Positions 1 through 9,585 are shown, counted from the stretch's first letter. The stretch: 59,117 nt of DNA from an uncultured Bacteroidales bacterium (GCA_944325415.1 CALUZW010000014.1:1-59117); one strand, 5' to 3'. Numbers and translations: made by a program. The notes: generated by a model from the letters alone, not told the origin.

Positions 1-140
1 TAGTTGGCGAGCGAAACGGCAACGTTTGCTTCACCACCGCCGAAGGTAGCGGTAAATTCTTTGGCTTGTGAAAAACGGAGATAACCGGGAGTTGCCAGAC
101 GCAACATGATTTCACCGAAGGTAACAACTTTTTTGCTCAT
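1..140 (-). CDS. kdgK: 2-keto-3-deoxygluconate kinase (PfkB family), N-terminus only
   Basis: The window cuts this gene; only the first 46 or so residues are present, read leftwards from ATG at 140. The protein begins MSKKVVTFGEIMLRLATPG and continues with a Gly-Gly-Gly-Glu-Ala-Asn-Val-Ala segment, the N-terminal sugar-binding signature of PfkB ribokinase-type kinases, in the form seen in 2-keto-3-deoxygluconate kinases. It would phosphorylate KDG to KDPG, the step after altronate dehydratase. It lies 21 bp downstream of uxaC on the same strand, so both are probably co-transcribed. PfkB membership is clear; the KDG substrate rests on the uxa neighbours. Confidence 0.8.
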   Translation of the reverse strand, partial: MSKKVVTFGEIMLRLATPGYLRFSQAKEFTATFGGGEANVAVSLAN

Positions 141-161
141 AGCAGTTTGTCTTGATTGAGA

Positions 162-1568
162 TTAAAATTGAAAGAAATTTTTAGCGTTGTAGTAGCTGAT
201 GTCTTCTATCATTTGACGCACGCGGTCGATTTCGGCATAGGGTATTTCTCCGTTTTCGACGTCGTTGCCTACCAGATTACAGAGCGTGCGGCGGAAATAC
301 TCGTGGCGCGGGTAGGAGAGGAAGCTGCGCGAGTCGGTGAGCATACCTACGAAGCGGCTCAGCAGACCGAGAAGCGAGAGGGCATTCATCTGTTTCTCCA
401 TACCGTCTTTCTGATCGAGGAACCACCAGCCCGAGCCGAACTGTATTTTGCCGGGTATCGAGCCGTCTTGGAAGTTGCCGAGCATGGTGGCAATCACTTC
501 GTTGGCGCAGGGGTTGAGGTTATAAAGAATGGTTTTGGTGAGTTTGCCGTTGCTGTTGAGACGGTCGAGATATTTAGCCATGGCTTTGGCTGTGGTGAAT
601 TCGCCGATGGAGTCGAATCCGGTGTCGGGACCGAGCAACTTGAACATCTTGGAGTTGTTGTTGCGGATAGCACCGTAGTGGAACTGTTGAGTCCAACCGG
701 TTTCCCAGTCCATCTCGCCAAATACGATGAGCATGGCCGATTTGAATTTCAGAATCTCTTCGTGCGAGAGTTGGGTGCCGCCATATACTTTGTTGAAGAT
801 GGCTTTGATTTCGGCCTCGGTGTAGTCTTCGGCATAGAATTCCTCGATACCGTGGTCGGAGAGTTTACAGCCTTGTTCGGCAAAGAATTCGTGACGTTTT
901 CTCAGGGCAGCAACCATGTCGTCGAAGGTCGAGATGGTGATGCCACTTACCTCGGCGAGTTTTTCGACATAGGCACGGAATTCAGAGGGAACCTCTACGG
1001 CCATGGCTTTGTCGGGACGCCAGGTGGGGAGCATCTTGATTTCAAATCCGCTCTCGCGGGTCTTGATGTGGTATTCGAGCGAGTCGACGGGGTCGTCGGT
1101 GGTACATACCACTTCTACATGGTAACGACGCATCATGCCGCGTGCCGAGTATTCGGGAAGGGCCAGTTTGGCGTTACATTCTTCGTATATTTCCCGGGCC
1201 GTCTTGGGGTTGAGAATCTTGTCAATGCCGAAAGCGGTTTTCAGTTCGAGGTGAGTCCAGTGGTAGAGCGGGTTGCGCATGGTATAGGGAACCGTCTCGG
1301 CCCATTTCTCGAATTTTTCCCAGTCGGAAGTATCCTTGCCGGTGCAATAGCGTTCGTCGACACCGTTGGTACGCATGGCGCGCCATTTGTAGTGGTCTCC
1401 GCCGAGCCATATTTCGGTCAGCGATTTGAATTTGTGGTCGTCGGCCACCATTTGGGGTATCAAGTGGCAGTGATAGTCGATAATGGGCATTTTAGCCGCA
1501 TGGTTGTGGTATAATTCTTGCGCGGTAGGTGTTTGCAGCAAGAAGTTTTCGTCCATAAAATTTTTCAT
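162..1568 (-). CDS. uxaC: Glucuronate/galacturonate isomerase UxaC
   Basis: A full-length 468-residue uronate isomerase that converts D-galacturonate to D-tagaturonate (and D-glucuronate to D-fructuronate), a cytosolic metal-dependent amidohydrolase-fold enzyme. The N-terminal IDYHCHLIPQ (about residues 29-38) carries the metal-ligand HxH; CTTDDPVDSL and the C-terminal MLTDSRSFLSYPRHEYFRR are family hallmarks, the latter with the active-site Asp and Arg. Length matches the family. It is transcribed divergently from the LacI-type regulator and leads into kdgK, so the two transcription units split one pathway. Identification is secure. Confidence 0.97.
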   Translation of the reverse strand: MKNFMDENFLLQTPTAQELYHNHAAKMPIIDYHCHLIPQMVADDHKFKSLTEIWLGGDHYKWRAMRTNGVDERYCTGKDTSDWEKFEKWAETVPYTMRNPLYHWTHLELKTAFGIDKILNPKTAREIYEECNAKLALPEYSARGMMRRYHVEVVCTTDDPVDSLEYHIKTRESGFEIKMLPTWRPDKAMAVEVPSEFRAYVEKLAEVSGITISTFDDMVAALRKRHEFFAEQGCKLSDHGIEEFYAEDYTEAEIKAIFNKVYGGTQLSHEEILKFKSAMLIVFGEMDWETGWTQQFHYGAIRNNNSKMFKLLGPDTGFDSIGEFTTAKAMAKYLDRLNSNGKLTKTILYNLNPCANEVIATMLGNFQDGSIPGKIQFGSGWWFLDQKDGMEKQMNALSLLGLLSRFVGMLTDSRSFLSYPRHEYFRRTLCNLVGNDVENGEIPYAEIDRVRQMIEDISYYNAKNFFQF

Positions 1569-1769
1569 AACGATAAAGTTTTAAAAAGTATATTCATTGA
1601 CATTTATCTTATTCTCAACAATCTTCGTCCTTTCCGTCGGTAGGGGAGAGCCGAGCCCGGCCCCAAACGGTCGGAGAAAATGGTTCACGGTTACCGGATA
1701 AGGCCCTGGCCGATGTGGGAACAGGCCCGTCGGATTGTACCGTGTTCGGGCACGAAATTACGATTTTTT

Positions 1770-1800
1770 TTTGACGTACAAAATAAAAACCATATATTTG
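1770..1800 (+). promoter_or_regulatory. Bacteroidota-type promoter for the LacI-uxaB-uxaA operon
   Basis: TTTG at 1770-1773 and TATATTTG at 1793-1800 match the -33 TTTG and -7 TAnnTTTG elements of the Bacteroidota housekeeping sigma factor, with 19 bp between them. Transcription would begin near 1807, about 40 bases before the GTG start at 1849. No ORF fits better, and the position supports that downstream start. Confidence 0.7.
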
Positions 1801-1848
1801 CGAGAACAAAAAGACCGTTTTTATTTAAACGAAAAATCAGCAGAAGCC

Positions 1849-2922
1849 GTGGAAAAAAGTTCGGATAAGATCCGTATTAAAGATATTGCCCGTATGGCAG
1901 GCGTATCGGCGGGTACCGTCGATAGGGTGCTGCACAACAGGGGGGAAGTATCGGGGCGGACGCGCGAAAAGATAGAGGCGGTCTTGAAGGAGTTGGACTA
2001 CCGGCCCAACCTTTATGCCTCGGCCTTGGCCTCCAAACGGCACTACAAGGTGGCCGCCCTGCTGCCCAAGGCCGGCGGATACGATTATTGGATAGAGGTG
2101 CTGCGGGGAGTAGGTCTGGCGGCACGCGAGTATGCCAGCCTGAATGTCAATGTCGAGCAGATACTGTTTGACCAGTACGATAGCCGCGATTTTGAAGCCT
2201 CGGCCGACAGGCTGCTGGCTCTGAATCCCGATGCCGTGCTGTTGGCCCCCATATTCCGAGACCCTTCGGTGTTTTTGGCTTCACGTCTCGACAAGAGGCA
2301 GATACCTTATGTCTTTATCGATTCGGATATTGCCGAGGCCAACGCCTTGTCGTATTTCGGCATGGACTCCTTTCAGAGCGGGTACTTGGCCGCCAAATTG
2401 CTTTTGGCCGATATTGAGCCGCAGCAAGACATTGCCGTTTTCAAAATCAACCGTTACGGCAACGTAGGTTCCAACCAGTCCGACCTCCGTTACCAGGGCT
2501 TCCAGAAATATGTCGAGGAGAATCTTCCGCAACATCGGCTGCAATTGGTCATGCTTCACCCCTCCGACGACCGGTTGAACCTGCAAACCATTCGAGACTT
2601 TTTTATTCAGCACCCCAAAGTGAGAGAAGGGATAACCTTTAATTCCCGCGCCTTTCGCATCGCCTATTATCTCGACGACCTGCAACGGTCGCCATTCCGG
2701 CTGTTGGGGTATGAGTTGTTGCTGCCCAACGTCAAGGCACTGAAAGAGGGTAAAATCCGTTATCTGCTTTCGCAACGGCCCGAGTTGCAAGGCTATCGGG
2801 GCATGAAAGCCTTGTGCGAATATAAAGTCTTCAAGAAAGAGGTGCCGCGGCGGAACTTCATGCCCATAGATATTCTCACGGCCGAGAATATCGACTATTA
2901 TACCGATTTTCAACTTTTCTAA
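1849..2922 (+). CDS. LacI-family transcriptional regulator of hexuronate genes
   Basis: A DNA-binding repressor/activator of about 357 residues. The N-terminal helix-turn-helix (KIRIKDIARMAGVSAGTVDR, residues 6-25) is followed by the hinge helix NLYASALASKR and a periplasmic-binding-protein-like effector domain. I chose GTG 1849 because it gives the usual short lead before the HTH and lies just after a good promoter at 1770-1800; an upstream in-frame start at 1735 would add 38 unlikely residues that overlap that promoter. It sits between uxaC (divergent) and uxaB (29 bp downstream), so it most likely senses a galacturonate-pathway intermediate. The effector is inferred. Confidence 0.9.
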   Translation: MEKSSDKIRIKDIARMAGVSAGTVDRVLHNRGEVSGRTREKIEAVLKELDYRPNLYASALASKRHYKVAALLPKAGGYDYWIEVLRGVGLAAREYASLNVNVEQILFDQYDSRDFEASADRLLALNPDAVLLAPIFRDPSVFLASRLDKRQIPYVFIDSDIAEANALSYFGMDSFQSGYLAAKLLLADIEPQQDIAVFKINRYGNVGSNQSDLRYQGFQKYVEENLPQHRLQLVMLHPSDDRLNLQTIRDFFIQHPKVREGITFNSRAFRIAYYLDDLQRSPFRLLGYELLLPNVKALKEGKIRYLLSQRPELQGYRGMKALCEYKVFKKEVPRRNFMPIDILTAENIDYYTDFQLF

Positions 2923-2951
2923 AATACATTTTCATTTAAACGTAAAAACCT

Positions 2952-4391
2952 ATGAAACCGCTTAACAGAACTACTGCTCGGGCCAATAAATACCCCGAAC
3001 GCATTATTCAATTTGGAGAAGGTAACTTCCTGCGTGCATTTGTAGACTGGATTATCTACAACATGGACCAGAAAGCCGATTTCAATAGCAGTGTCGTTGT
3101 TGTACAACCCATCGACAAAGGTATGGTCGATATGTTGAACGGACAGGATTGCCTCTATCACGTAAACCTGCAAGGTCTCGACAAAGGTCAGGTAGTAAAC
3201 AGCCTGACGATGATTGATGTCATCAGCCGCGCCTTGAATCCCTACACCCAGAATGAGGAATTCATGAAACTGGCCGATCAGCCCGAGATGCGTTTCGTAA
3301 TATCCAATACGACCGAAGCCGGTATTGCCTTCGACCCCACCTGCAAGCTCGAAGATGCTCCCGCCTCTTCCTATCCCGGCAAACTGACTCAGCTGCTCTA
3401 CCGTCGTTACAAAACCTTCAACGGCGACATGAGCAAGGGTCTTATCATCTTCCCCTGCGAGTTGATTTTCCTCAACGGACACAAACTCAAAGAGACCATC
3501 TATCAGTACATTGAATTGTGGAACCTTGGCGATGGCTTCAAAAAATGGTTCGAAGAGGCTTGCGGCGTATATGCTACCCTCGTAGACCGCATCGTGCCGG
3601 GCTTCCCCCGCAAAGACATTGCTGCCATCAAGGAAAAACTGCAATACGACGACAATCTGGTGGTTCAAGCCGAGATATTCCACCTCTGGGTAATCGAGGC
3701 TCCCGAGAGCGTTGCCAAAGAATTCCCCGCCGACAAGGCCGGTCTCAACGTACTTTTCGTTCCCTCCGAGGCTCCTTACCACGAACGCAAGGTAACCCTG
3801 CTCAACGGCCCGCACACGGTGCTTTCGCCCGTGGCCTATCTGTCGGGTATCAACATCGTGCGTGATGCCTGCCAGCACGAGGTAATCGGTAAATATATTC
3901 ACAAAGTCATGTTCGATGAGTTGATGGAGACCCTCAACCTCCCGAAAGACGAGCTGAAAAAATTTGCCGAAGACGTGCTCGAACGTTTCAACAATCCGTT
4001 TGTTGACCACCAGGTAACCTCTATCATGCTCAACTCCTTCCCCAAATACCAGACCCGCGACCTGCCCGGCCTGAAAGTATATCTCGAACGCAAGGGCGAA
4101 CTTCCCAAGGGTCTTGTACTGGGCTTGGCTGCCATTATCACCTACTACAAGGGCGGTGTGCGCGCCGACGGTGCCGAAATCGTTCCCAACGATGCTCCCG
4201 AAATCATGCAGCTGCTCAAAGACCTGTGGGCTACCGGTTGCACCAAGAAAGTGGCCGAAGGCGTATTGGCAGCCGAATCGATTTGGGGTGAAAATCTCAA
4301 CAACATTCCCGGCTTGACCGATGCCGTGAAAGGATACCTCGATTCTATTCAAGAAAAAGGTATGCTTGAAACAGTGAAAACCATACTCTAA
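2952..4391 (+). CDS. uxaB: Tagaturonate reductase (altronate oxidoreductase)
   Basis: A 479-residue polyol/mannitol-dehydrogenase-family enzyme that reduces D-tagaturonate to D-altronate with NADH. The N-terminal part has IIQFGEGNFLRAFVDWII, the dinucleotide-binding loop typical of UxaB/UxuB; the helical C-terminal half includes KVTLLNGPHTVLSPVAYLSG, where the conserved Lys and Asn-Gly-Pro-His are catalytic in the family. Length and N-terminal pattern favour UxaB over fructuronate reductase UxuB, as does the adjacent altronate dehydratase. It starts 29 bp after the regulator and ends 9 bp before uxaA, so one operon is likely. Confidence 0.95.
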   Translation: MKPLNRTTARANKYPERIIQFGEGNFLRAFVDWIIYNMDQKADFNSSVVVVQPIDKGMVDMLNGQDCLYHVNLQGLDKGQVVNSLTMIDVISRALNPYTQNEEFMKLADQPEMRFVISNTTEAGIAFDPTCKLEDAPASSYPGKLTQLLYRRYKTFNGDMSKGLIIFPCELIFLNGHKLKETIYQYIELWNLGDGFKKWFEEACGVYATLVDRIVPGFPRKDIAAIKEKLQYDDNLVVQAEIFHLWVIEAPESVAKEFPADKAGLNVLFVPSEAPYHERKVTLLNGPHTVLSPVAYLSGINIVRDACQHEVIGKYIHKVMFDELMETLNLPKDELKKFAEDVLERFNNPFVDHQVTSIMLNSFPKYQTRDLPGLKVYLERKGELPKGLVLGLAAIITYYKGGVRADGAEIVPNDAPEIMQLLKDLWATGCTKKVAEGVLAAESIWGENLNNIPGLTDAVKGYLDSIQEKGMLETVKTIL

Positions 4392-4400
4392 TTCTATTCT

Positions 4401-5891
4401 ATGAGCTCACGTTTTATTAAAATCAATCCTTCCGATAACGTTGTCGTAGCCGTCGATCCCTTGAAAAAGGGCGACCGGCTTACGGTCGACGGAGTCGAAA
4501 TCGTCGTGGCCGAAGACATTCCCGCCGGGCACAAAGTCGCTTTGCAAGATTTTGCCGCCGACGAAAATATCATCAAGTACGGCTATCCCATCGGACACGC
4601 GCGGGCTGCCATTGCCTGCGGTGCCTGGGTGAACGAGAAAAACATCAAGACCAATCTCGAAGGATTGCTTGAATATACCTACACCCCGAAACTGGTCGAC
4701 GTTTCCCAACCCGACCGTGGACTGACCTTCAAAGGCTTCCGCCGGAAAAACGGCGAGGTGGGCGTCCGTAACGAAATATGGATTATCCCTACTGTCGGGT
4801 GCGTCAACGGTGTTGTTAATCAACTGGCCGAGGCTTTGCGTCAGGAAACCGGCGGCAAGGGTGTCGATGCCATTGTATCGTTCCCCCACAATTACGGCTG
4901 CTCGCAGCTCGGTAACGACCACGAAAACACCCGCAAGGTGTTGCGCGACATGGTGAAGCACCCCAATGCCGGAGCCGTGTTGGTTGTCGGTCTCGGTTGT
5001 GAGAACAACCAGATGGACGCTTTCCGCGAACTGGTGGGCGAGGTCGATGAAGAACGCGTAAAATTCATGGTGTGTCAGAAAGTCGACGACGAGTTCGAAA
5101 CCGGCATGTCTCTTCTGCGCGACCTCTATGCCAAAGCCTCGAAAGATGTACGCGTCGATGTCCCCCTGAGCGAGTTGCGTGTGGGCCTCAAATGTGGAGG
5201 TTCCGACGGATTCTCGGGTATCACGGCCAATCCTCTGTTGGGCGTCTTCTCCGACTTCCTCGTGTCGCAGGGCGGTACTACGGTACTTACCGAGGTTCCC
5301 GAAATGTTCGGTGCCGAGACCATACTCATGAACCGTTGTGCCACGCCCGAACTTTTCGACAAGACCGTTCATCTCATCAACGACTTCAAGGCCTACTTCA
5401 TGGCCAACAACCAACCGGTGTATGAAAACCCCTCGCCCGGAAACAAGGCGGGTGGTATCTCTACCCTGGAAGACAAGTCGCTCGGTTGCACGCAGAAGTG
5501 CGGCAAATCGATTGTGCGCGACGTGTTGATGTATGGCGAACGTCTCAAAACCAAAGGTCTCAACCTGCTCAGTGCGCCCGGTAACGACCTGGTTGCTGCT
5601 ACGGCACTTGCCTCGTCGGGTTGCCAGATAGTACTCTTCACCACGGGCCGTGGAACACCTTTCGGAACCTATGTCCCCACGATGAAGATTTCGACCAACA
5701 GCAACTTGGCTGCTCACAAGCCCGGCTGGATCGACTTCAATGCCGGAACGCTGGTCGATGGCGAAAAGATGGAAACCGTCGTAGAGCGTTTCATTCAGTA
5801 TGTGATAGCCGTGGCCAGTGGCGAACCGGTAAACAACGAGAAAAAAGGGTACCGCGAAATAGCCATCTTCAAAACGGGCGTAACGTTGTAA
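4401..5891 (+). CDS. uxaA: Altronate dehydratase
   Basis: A 496-residue enzyme that dehydrates D-altronate to 2-keto-3-deoxygluconate. It has the fused architecture of UxaA: an N-terminal SAF domain (about residues 1-95, with IPAGHKVALQDF) and the GD_AH C-terminal catalytic region, recognisable by FPHNYGCSQLGNDHENTRK, VVGLGCENNQ, LKCGGSDGFSGITANPL and TTGRGTPFG. These Cys- and His-bearing stretches contribute to the Fe(II) site in the family. It follows uxaB by 9 bp and completes, with uxaC and kdgK, the galacturonate-to-KDPG route. Confidence 0.96.
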   Translation: MSSRFIKINPSDNVVVAVDPLKKGDRLTVDGVEIVVAEDIPAGHKVALQDFAADENIIKYGYPIGHARAAIACGAWVNEKNIKTNLEGLLEYTYTPKLVDVSQPDRGLTFKGFRRKNGEVGVRNEIWIIPTVGCVNGVVNQLAEALRQETGGKGVDAIVSFPHNYGCSQLGNDHENTRKVLRDMVKHPNAGAVLVVGLGCENNQMDAFRELVGEVDEERVKFMVCQKVDDEFETGMSLLRDLYAKASKDVRVDVPLSELRVGLKCGGSDGFSGITANPLLGVFSDFLVSQGGTTVLTEVPEMFGAETILMNRCATPELFDKTVHLINDFKAYFMANNQPVYENPSPGNKAGGISTLEDKSLGCTQKCGKSIVRDVLMYGERLKTKGLNLLSAPGNDLVAATALASSGCQIVLFTTGRGTPFGTYVPTMKISTNSNLAAHKPGWIDFNAGTLVDGEKMETVVERFIQYVIAVASGEPVNNEKKGYREIAIFKTGVTL

Positions 5892-5915
5892 AACCATCTT
5901 TTGAATCGCTGCATT

Positions 5916-6425
5916 ATGCAATGGAATTTAAAAGACTCCATAGCTCGGCGGGTTGTCGATTATTATATCGGCAACCCGCCGACGTATGAGCAGATTGTCC
6001 ATACACAGGCGGTAGCTTCTTATACCCGGCTTATTGCTGTGGGCGAGGAGTGCGACAGTCACCGTACCGATTTGCTCGAAATTGCTGCCTGGCTGCACGA
6101 TATAGGTTGTCCCGAGGCACGGCGTCAGTATGGCGACAGCCGGCCGTTGCATCAACAGGAAACCGGTCGTTGCATGGTCTCCGAGTGGTTGAAAGAGGAG
6201 GCCGCGCTCACCGAGGAGGAAAAAGTCTGGCTGGCCGATGTCGTCGGGTCGCACCATCAGTTGCCTGCCGCCCGCCGATTACATTTCGAGCCGCTTTTCG
6301 AGGCCGACCTCATCGTCAATCTCATTGAAGGCTATTATGCCATGGACAAGGCCGCCGATTATCTCGAAACGATGGTAACAACTCCTGCCGGACGTTCCCT
6401 GTACAAGAGTCTTTTCAACCTCTGA
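5916..6425 (+). CDS. HD-domain phosphohydrolase, small
   Basis: A 169-residue cytosolic HD-superfamily protein (start ATG 5916; an in-frame TTG lies at 5901). Putative metal ligands are His29, the WLHDIG motif with His61-Asp62, His79 and the SHH at 113-114, so it should be a metal-dependent phosphohydrolase; no second domain and no signal peptide are present. It is the last gene of the regulator-uxaB-uxaA unit, 24 bp after uxaA and just before a strong terminator. The substrate is unknown; the placement suggests clean-up of a phosphorylated sugar or nucleotide, but this is a guess. Confidence 0.8.
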   Translation: MQWNLKDSIARRVVDYYIGNPPTYEQIVHTQAVASYTRLIAVGEECDSHRTDLLEIAAWLHDIGCPEARRQYGDSRPLHQQETGRCMVSEWLKEEAALTEEEKVWLADVVGSHHQLPAARRLHFEPLFEADLIVNLIEGYYAMDKAADYLETMVTTPAGRSLYKSLFNL

Positions 6426-6462
6426 TAGGAAACCTCGCAGGATACGATGACTCAATAACAAC

Positions 6463-6502
6463 AAAGGGCCGCCCTCGACAAGGGCGGCCCTTTATGTTTT
6501 TT
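6463..6502. terminator. Strong intrinsic terminator after the uxa operon
   Basis: A 13-bp perfect stem (AAAGGGCCGCCCT at 6463-6475 and its complement at 6481-6493) with a 5-base loop, then a T-rich tract. The A-rich left flank lets it also serve the leftward pectate lyase gene ending at 6535. Confidence 0.85.
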
Positions 6503-6534
6503 GCAACTTGTGAAATATCTATGGATATGTCGGT

Positions 6535-7668
6535 TTAGCGGCGGTCTCTTTTCGCTCCTTGGGGGCGGGCCATCTTGTCGCCCATCTCCCGTTTCCACAT
6601 TTTGTAGCGGGTAAGAACAGAACGGCCGTCGTTGTTGTACCAGCTGTATCCTGTGCGCCGTTCGTGTCCGATTTGCGACACGTCATACTTCTTGATGCCG
6701 TCGCGGTCGCAGAAGAAGGGCCGGTTGGTGTCGAGTTCATAGAAGCGTGCCCACAGCACCGGACATTTCTCGCATGCCACAACGCGGTAGTCGCGTTTGC
6801 CCTCGTCGTTGCGGTAATATTCAAGGCGGATACCCTCGATTTTCGATTTCTCAAACCAGGCGATGGCATTCTCTACGGCGGCTACAATCTCGGGCGAAGG
6901 GTTGGGAATATCCATGAGCAGCAGCACGATGTTGTCCGACTCCTGTCCGCTGAGCGAGGGCAGTTCATAGGCGCGGGCCTTGGCCGGCGCCAGCGTTTCA
7001 AAGTCGTGCTGGGCACACCATACGGTGGGTTTGCCGTCTTGCACTACCTGGGTGGCGAGAATACATTGCACGCCTTTGTCAAAGGCCGTCTTGGCTTTCT
7101 CGCGCAGTGATGTGGGTACATACCAGTAAAGCGGGTCGTATTCAAAGATGTCTTGCAGCACCCGCATTACGTTCACCATGGCGTTGTCGTTGTAGGTAAT
7201 GTGCCGGGCATACCCTTTGGCGTTGGGGTAGAACTGGGGCCACCCGCCATTCTCGTACTGCGCTTCGAGCAGGTATTCAATACCTTTCAGAGCCGCTTTC
7301 TTATATTTCTCGTCGCGTACGACGTTGTACATTTTCGAGAGATAGATGATTTCGGTTGTGGTAGAGCCGTTGTCGATGGTACCCCATTCAACGTGTTTCT
7401 TGTTGGCCGATATTTCTTTCTTATGTTCGGCAGTGATTTCGGCCGGGAAGTAGACATTCTTTTGCCAGGCACCTGACTCGAGTTGGTAGAGTACCAGATT
7501 GTCGGCGATGCGTTTGGCTTCGTCGGTGTAGAGGTAGAAGAATCGGTCGTCGATACGTTTGGCCGTGCGGGTCCAACTCATCTCTTTTTCGCGGTAGTCC
7601 GAGCGGATTTGTGCCGTTGCGCTTGCTATCCACACGAGGGACAGAGCAAACAGAATCATTTTTTTCAT
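6535..7668 (-). CDS. Secreted pectate lyase, PelA/PL10-like
   Basis: A 377-residue protein with a cleavable signal peptide (MKKMILFALSLVWIASATAQ). The mature part is a PelA-type polysaccharide lyase of alpha/alpha-toroid fold: GTIDNGSTTTEIIYLSKMY, GGWPQFYP, ITYNDNAMVNVMRVLQDI and WCAQHDFETLAPAKARAYE are PL10 signatures, with the conserved Asp and Arg-rich surfaces. It would cleave polygalacturonate by beta-elimination outside the cytoplasm. Placement beside uxaC/uxaB/uxaA makes pectin the likely source of the galacturonate. No SusC/SusD pair is present in this window. Confidence 0.88.
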   Translation of the reverse strand: MKKMILFALSLVWIASATAQIRSDYREKEMSWTRTAKRIDDRFFYLYTDEAKRIADNLVLYQLESGAWQKNVYFPAEITAEHKKEISANKKHVEWGTIDNGSTTTEIIYLSKMYNVVRDEKYKKAALKGIEYLLEAQYENGGWPQFYPNAKGYARHITYNDNAMVNVMRVLQDIFEYDPLYWYVPTSLREKAKTAFDKGVQCILATQVVQDGKPTVWCAQHDFETLAPAKARAYELPSLSGQESDNIVLLLMDIPNPSPEIVAAVENAIAWFEKSKIEGIRLEYYRNDEGKRDYRVVACEKCPVLWARFYELDTNRPFFCDRDGIKKYDVSQIGHERRTGYSWYNNDGRSVLTRYKMWKREMGDKMARPQGAKRDRR

Positions 7669-7770
7669 GACAGGAGAATAGCGTTTAAGTGGTTTTTGCT
7701 GTTAGACTCCCAATCGCTGTCAAGGTTTTATGGTAAAGTGTTAAAGACTCTGAAAATCGGGTGTAATTAG

Positions 7771-7803
7771 TCGGTCCGTAACTCATTCCGAGATACGGAC
7801 CGA
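7771..7803. terminator. Hairpin between pelA and the TlpA-like pseudogene
   Basis: A perfect 10-bp inverted repeat (TCGGTCCGTA at 7771-7780, complement at 7794-7803) lies downstream of the leftward TlpA-like gene. It lacks a proper T-tract on either side, so termination is possible but unproven. Confidence 0.4.
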
Positions 7804-7886
7804 TTGTGGGGAGAACGGTTACGCCATACCTGAACGCCTCTGTCCGGTACTCTCTGCTACCCGGAGAGGCCCCTGGCTATGTAGCT

Positions 7887-9495
7887 TTACCGGCAATATT
7901 TTTCGACGATGGCCGTCATCTCTTCGGCCGAAGCGTCGGCGGTAATGACGGTACCGCAACTGTCGACAAGGAATGTGTAACCGGCCGAATTGTCGATACC
8001 GTAACTTTTGAATATTTGGTTCTTGTTATATTCGTCGATGAGGTTTATCCACGGATAGCCGTCATGGCGTATGCCCCGTATCATCTGTTGCATGCCGTCG
8101 CGGCTGATGCCGACGATGCAGAAACCTTTGTCCTTGAACTTTTCATACACGGGAATCATCGCCTTTGAGGTGCGGCGGCAGGGGCCGCAGTGAATCGACC
8201 AGAAGTCGATGAGGGCAATCTTGCTACCCTGTAACAGCTCCGAGAGCCGGTGCGGTGTGCCTGTGGTATCGGGCAGGACGAGGTCGATGTATTTACCGCC
8301 GACAAATGTCTGTTGCGCTTGGAGGTACGTTTCGATTTCCCGGGTGAAAGGGTGTTCGGGATAGGAGGGGTGGTATAGGGTACGGTAAACATCGACCAGA
8401 GAATCGGGTGCCGGCTGTTTGTCATAGACAATGCACGCTTTCAGTTTTTCGTGTAGCAGGTAGTAGGTGGCCAAGGAGGGGTGTTCCTTGATTTGGGCAA
8501 ACTCCCATTCCCCGATTTCGTTTAAGAGTTTTTGTGCCATTTTATCCAGGGCATCGCCTTCCCGGCTGTATGCTTTCCCGTCGACCCGCAGGTTCTGGAA
8601 TTTCTCGCTCAGCAAGTTCCGTTTGGAGCGGTCGGTGCAGGAATCCATTTCGTCGAAGAGGGCTAGACCTTCGGTGTGTATAATTGCCGGGCTTTATCGA
8701 GAGAGTCGCGTCTGTCGTAAATAGCTTGCATGCGATCCTGTCCGTAGAAACTGAGTCGTTGGTACTCGTCGTTGAGTTTGCCCCCTTCGACACGAAAGGT
8801 GTCATCTCCTTTGATGGTAAGCACGAGGCGTCCCGGCTCGGCAAAAAATTCTTTGATGTATGCACGGCCGTTTATCCACTCGTCGTTGAAGCAGAGCCCA
8901 TAGACCCCGTACAGGTGTCGGTGTACAGTCGGTACGAGAATTTCCCGTTGCGTACGGGAATGACGATATTCCCTTTTTTGTACCGGTTGAACACCTCTTC
9001 GGGGCTGTTGAGCAAGATGGCCGTGCTTTGGGGGCGGCCTGAGACCGTCCCTTCGATGAGACACTCGATTTTGGCCGGTTTCTTTCGCGGGGAGAGGCTG
9101 ATACCGAGGAGTTGCCACTCTTCGCTCTCGATGAAGTCGATTTGCTCTTCATCGTCGGCCAGCGGTTCGAAAAACAGGGAGACAGCCGTCAGTCCTGTCG
9201 AGTCGGATTGAATCTTCTTTCCTGTCTCGACGCCTTCGGTGCCGATGAGAGCATATGTTTTTTCCCCCTTTGAACTTTTCAGGTGTGTTTCGGGCGATAT
9301 CGAGAATCGGCTTCCCGGCAGGCAGCACACGGTCAGGTCGAGACGTGTTGTCTCGGAGGTACGCACGATGCGTTCAAGGACCAGGTTATTGGTGGAAAAA
9401 TTATGGGTTATTTCGGGGTGTTCGATGGTAAGGCCGCGGTTGCAGGCTACGGCCAGCAGAAGGCAGGGCAATAGAAGCAGATAGAGTTTTTTCAT
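7887..9495 (-). pseudogene. TlpA/ResA-like thiol-disulfide lipoprotein, two frameshifts
   Basis: Three consecutive leftward reading frames make one sensible protein. Frame 1 (9495 to about 8907) begins MKKLYLLLLPCLLLAVACN, a lipoprotein signal with Cys18, and continues as an N-terminal beta-rich domain like DUF4369. After TDTCT it must shift to frame 2 (VYGLCFNDEWINGRAYIKEF, about 8906 to 8672), then shift again to frame 3, which carries the thioredoxin domain with IDFWSIHCGPCRR (CxxC) and ends at 7887. Both shifts equal the loss of one base, the first at a GGGG run (about 8904-8907). Intact homologues are periplasm-facing thiol-disulfide oxidoreductases of about 530 residues. The distal frame could restart at ATG 8648, but it would have no export signal. 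Confidence 0.75.
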
Positions 9496-9585
9496 GGCGT
9501 GAGGGTTGATGGTTTTACCTCTTAGACGTGCACGCAGAACGAAGGTTACACTTTTGCCGATTATTTTTTCTCATTGACAGGAATA

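Noticed and set aside
156..1514. A 452-codon plus-strand frame, and similar long frames opposite uxaB, uxaA, purA and yidC
   Set aside because: All are mirror frames of confidently identified genes and show no domain of their own.
1735..1848. Upstream start of the LacI-type regulator
   Set aside because: It would add 38 residues that are not found before the HTH in this family and would place the promoter inside the gene.
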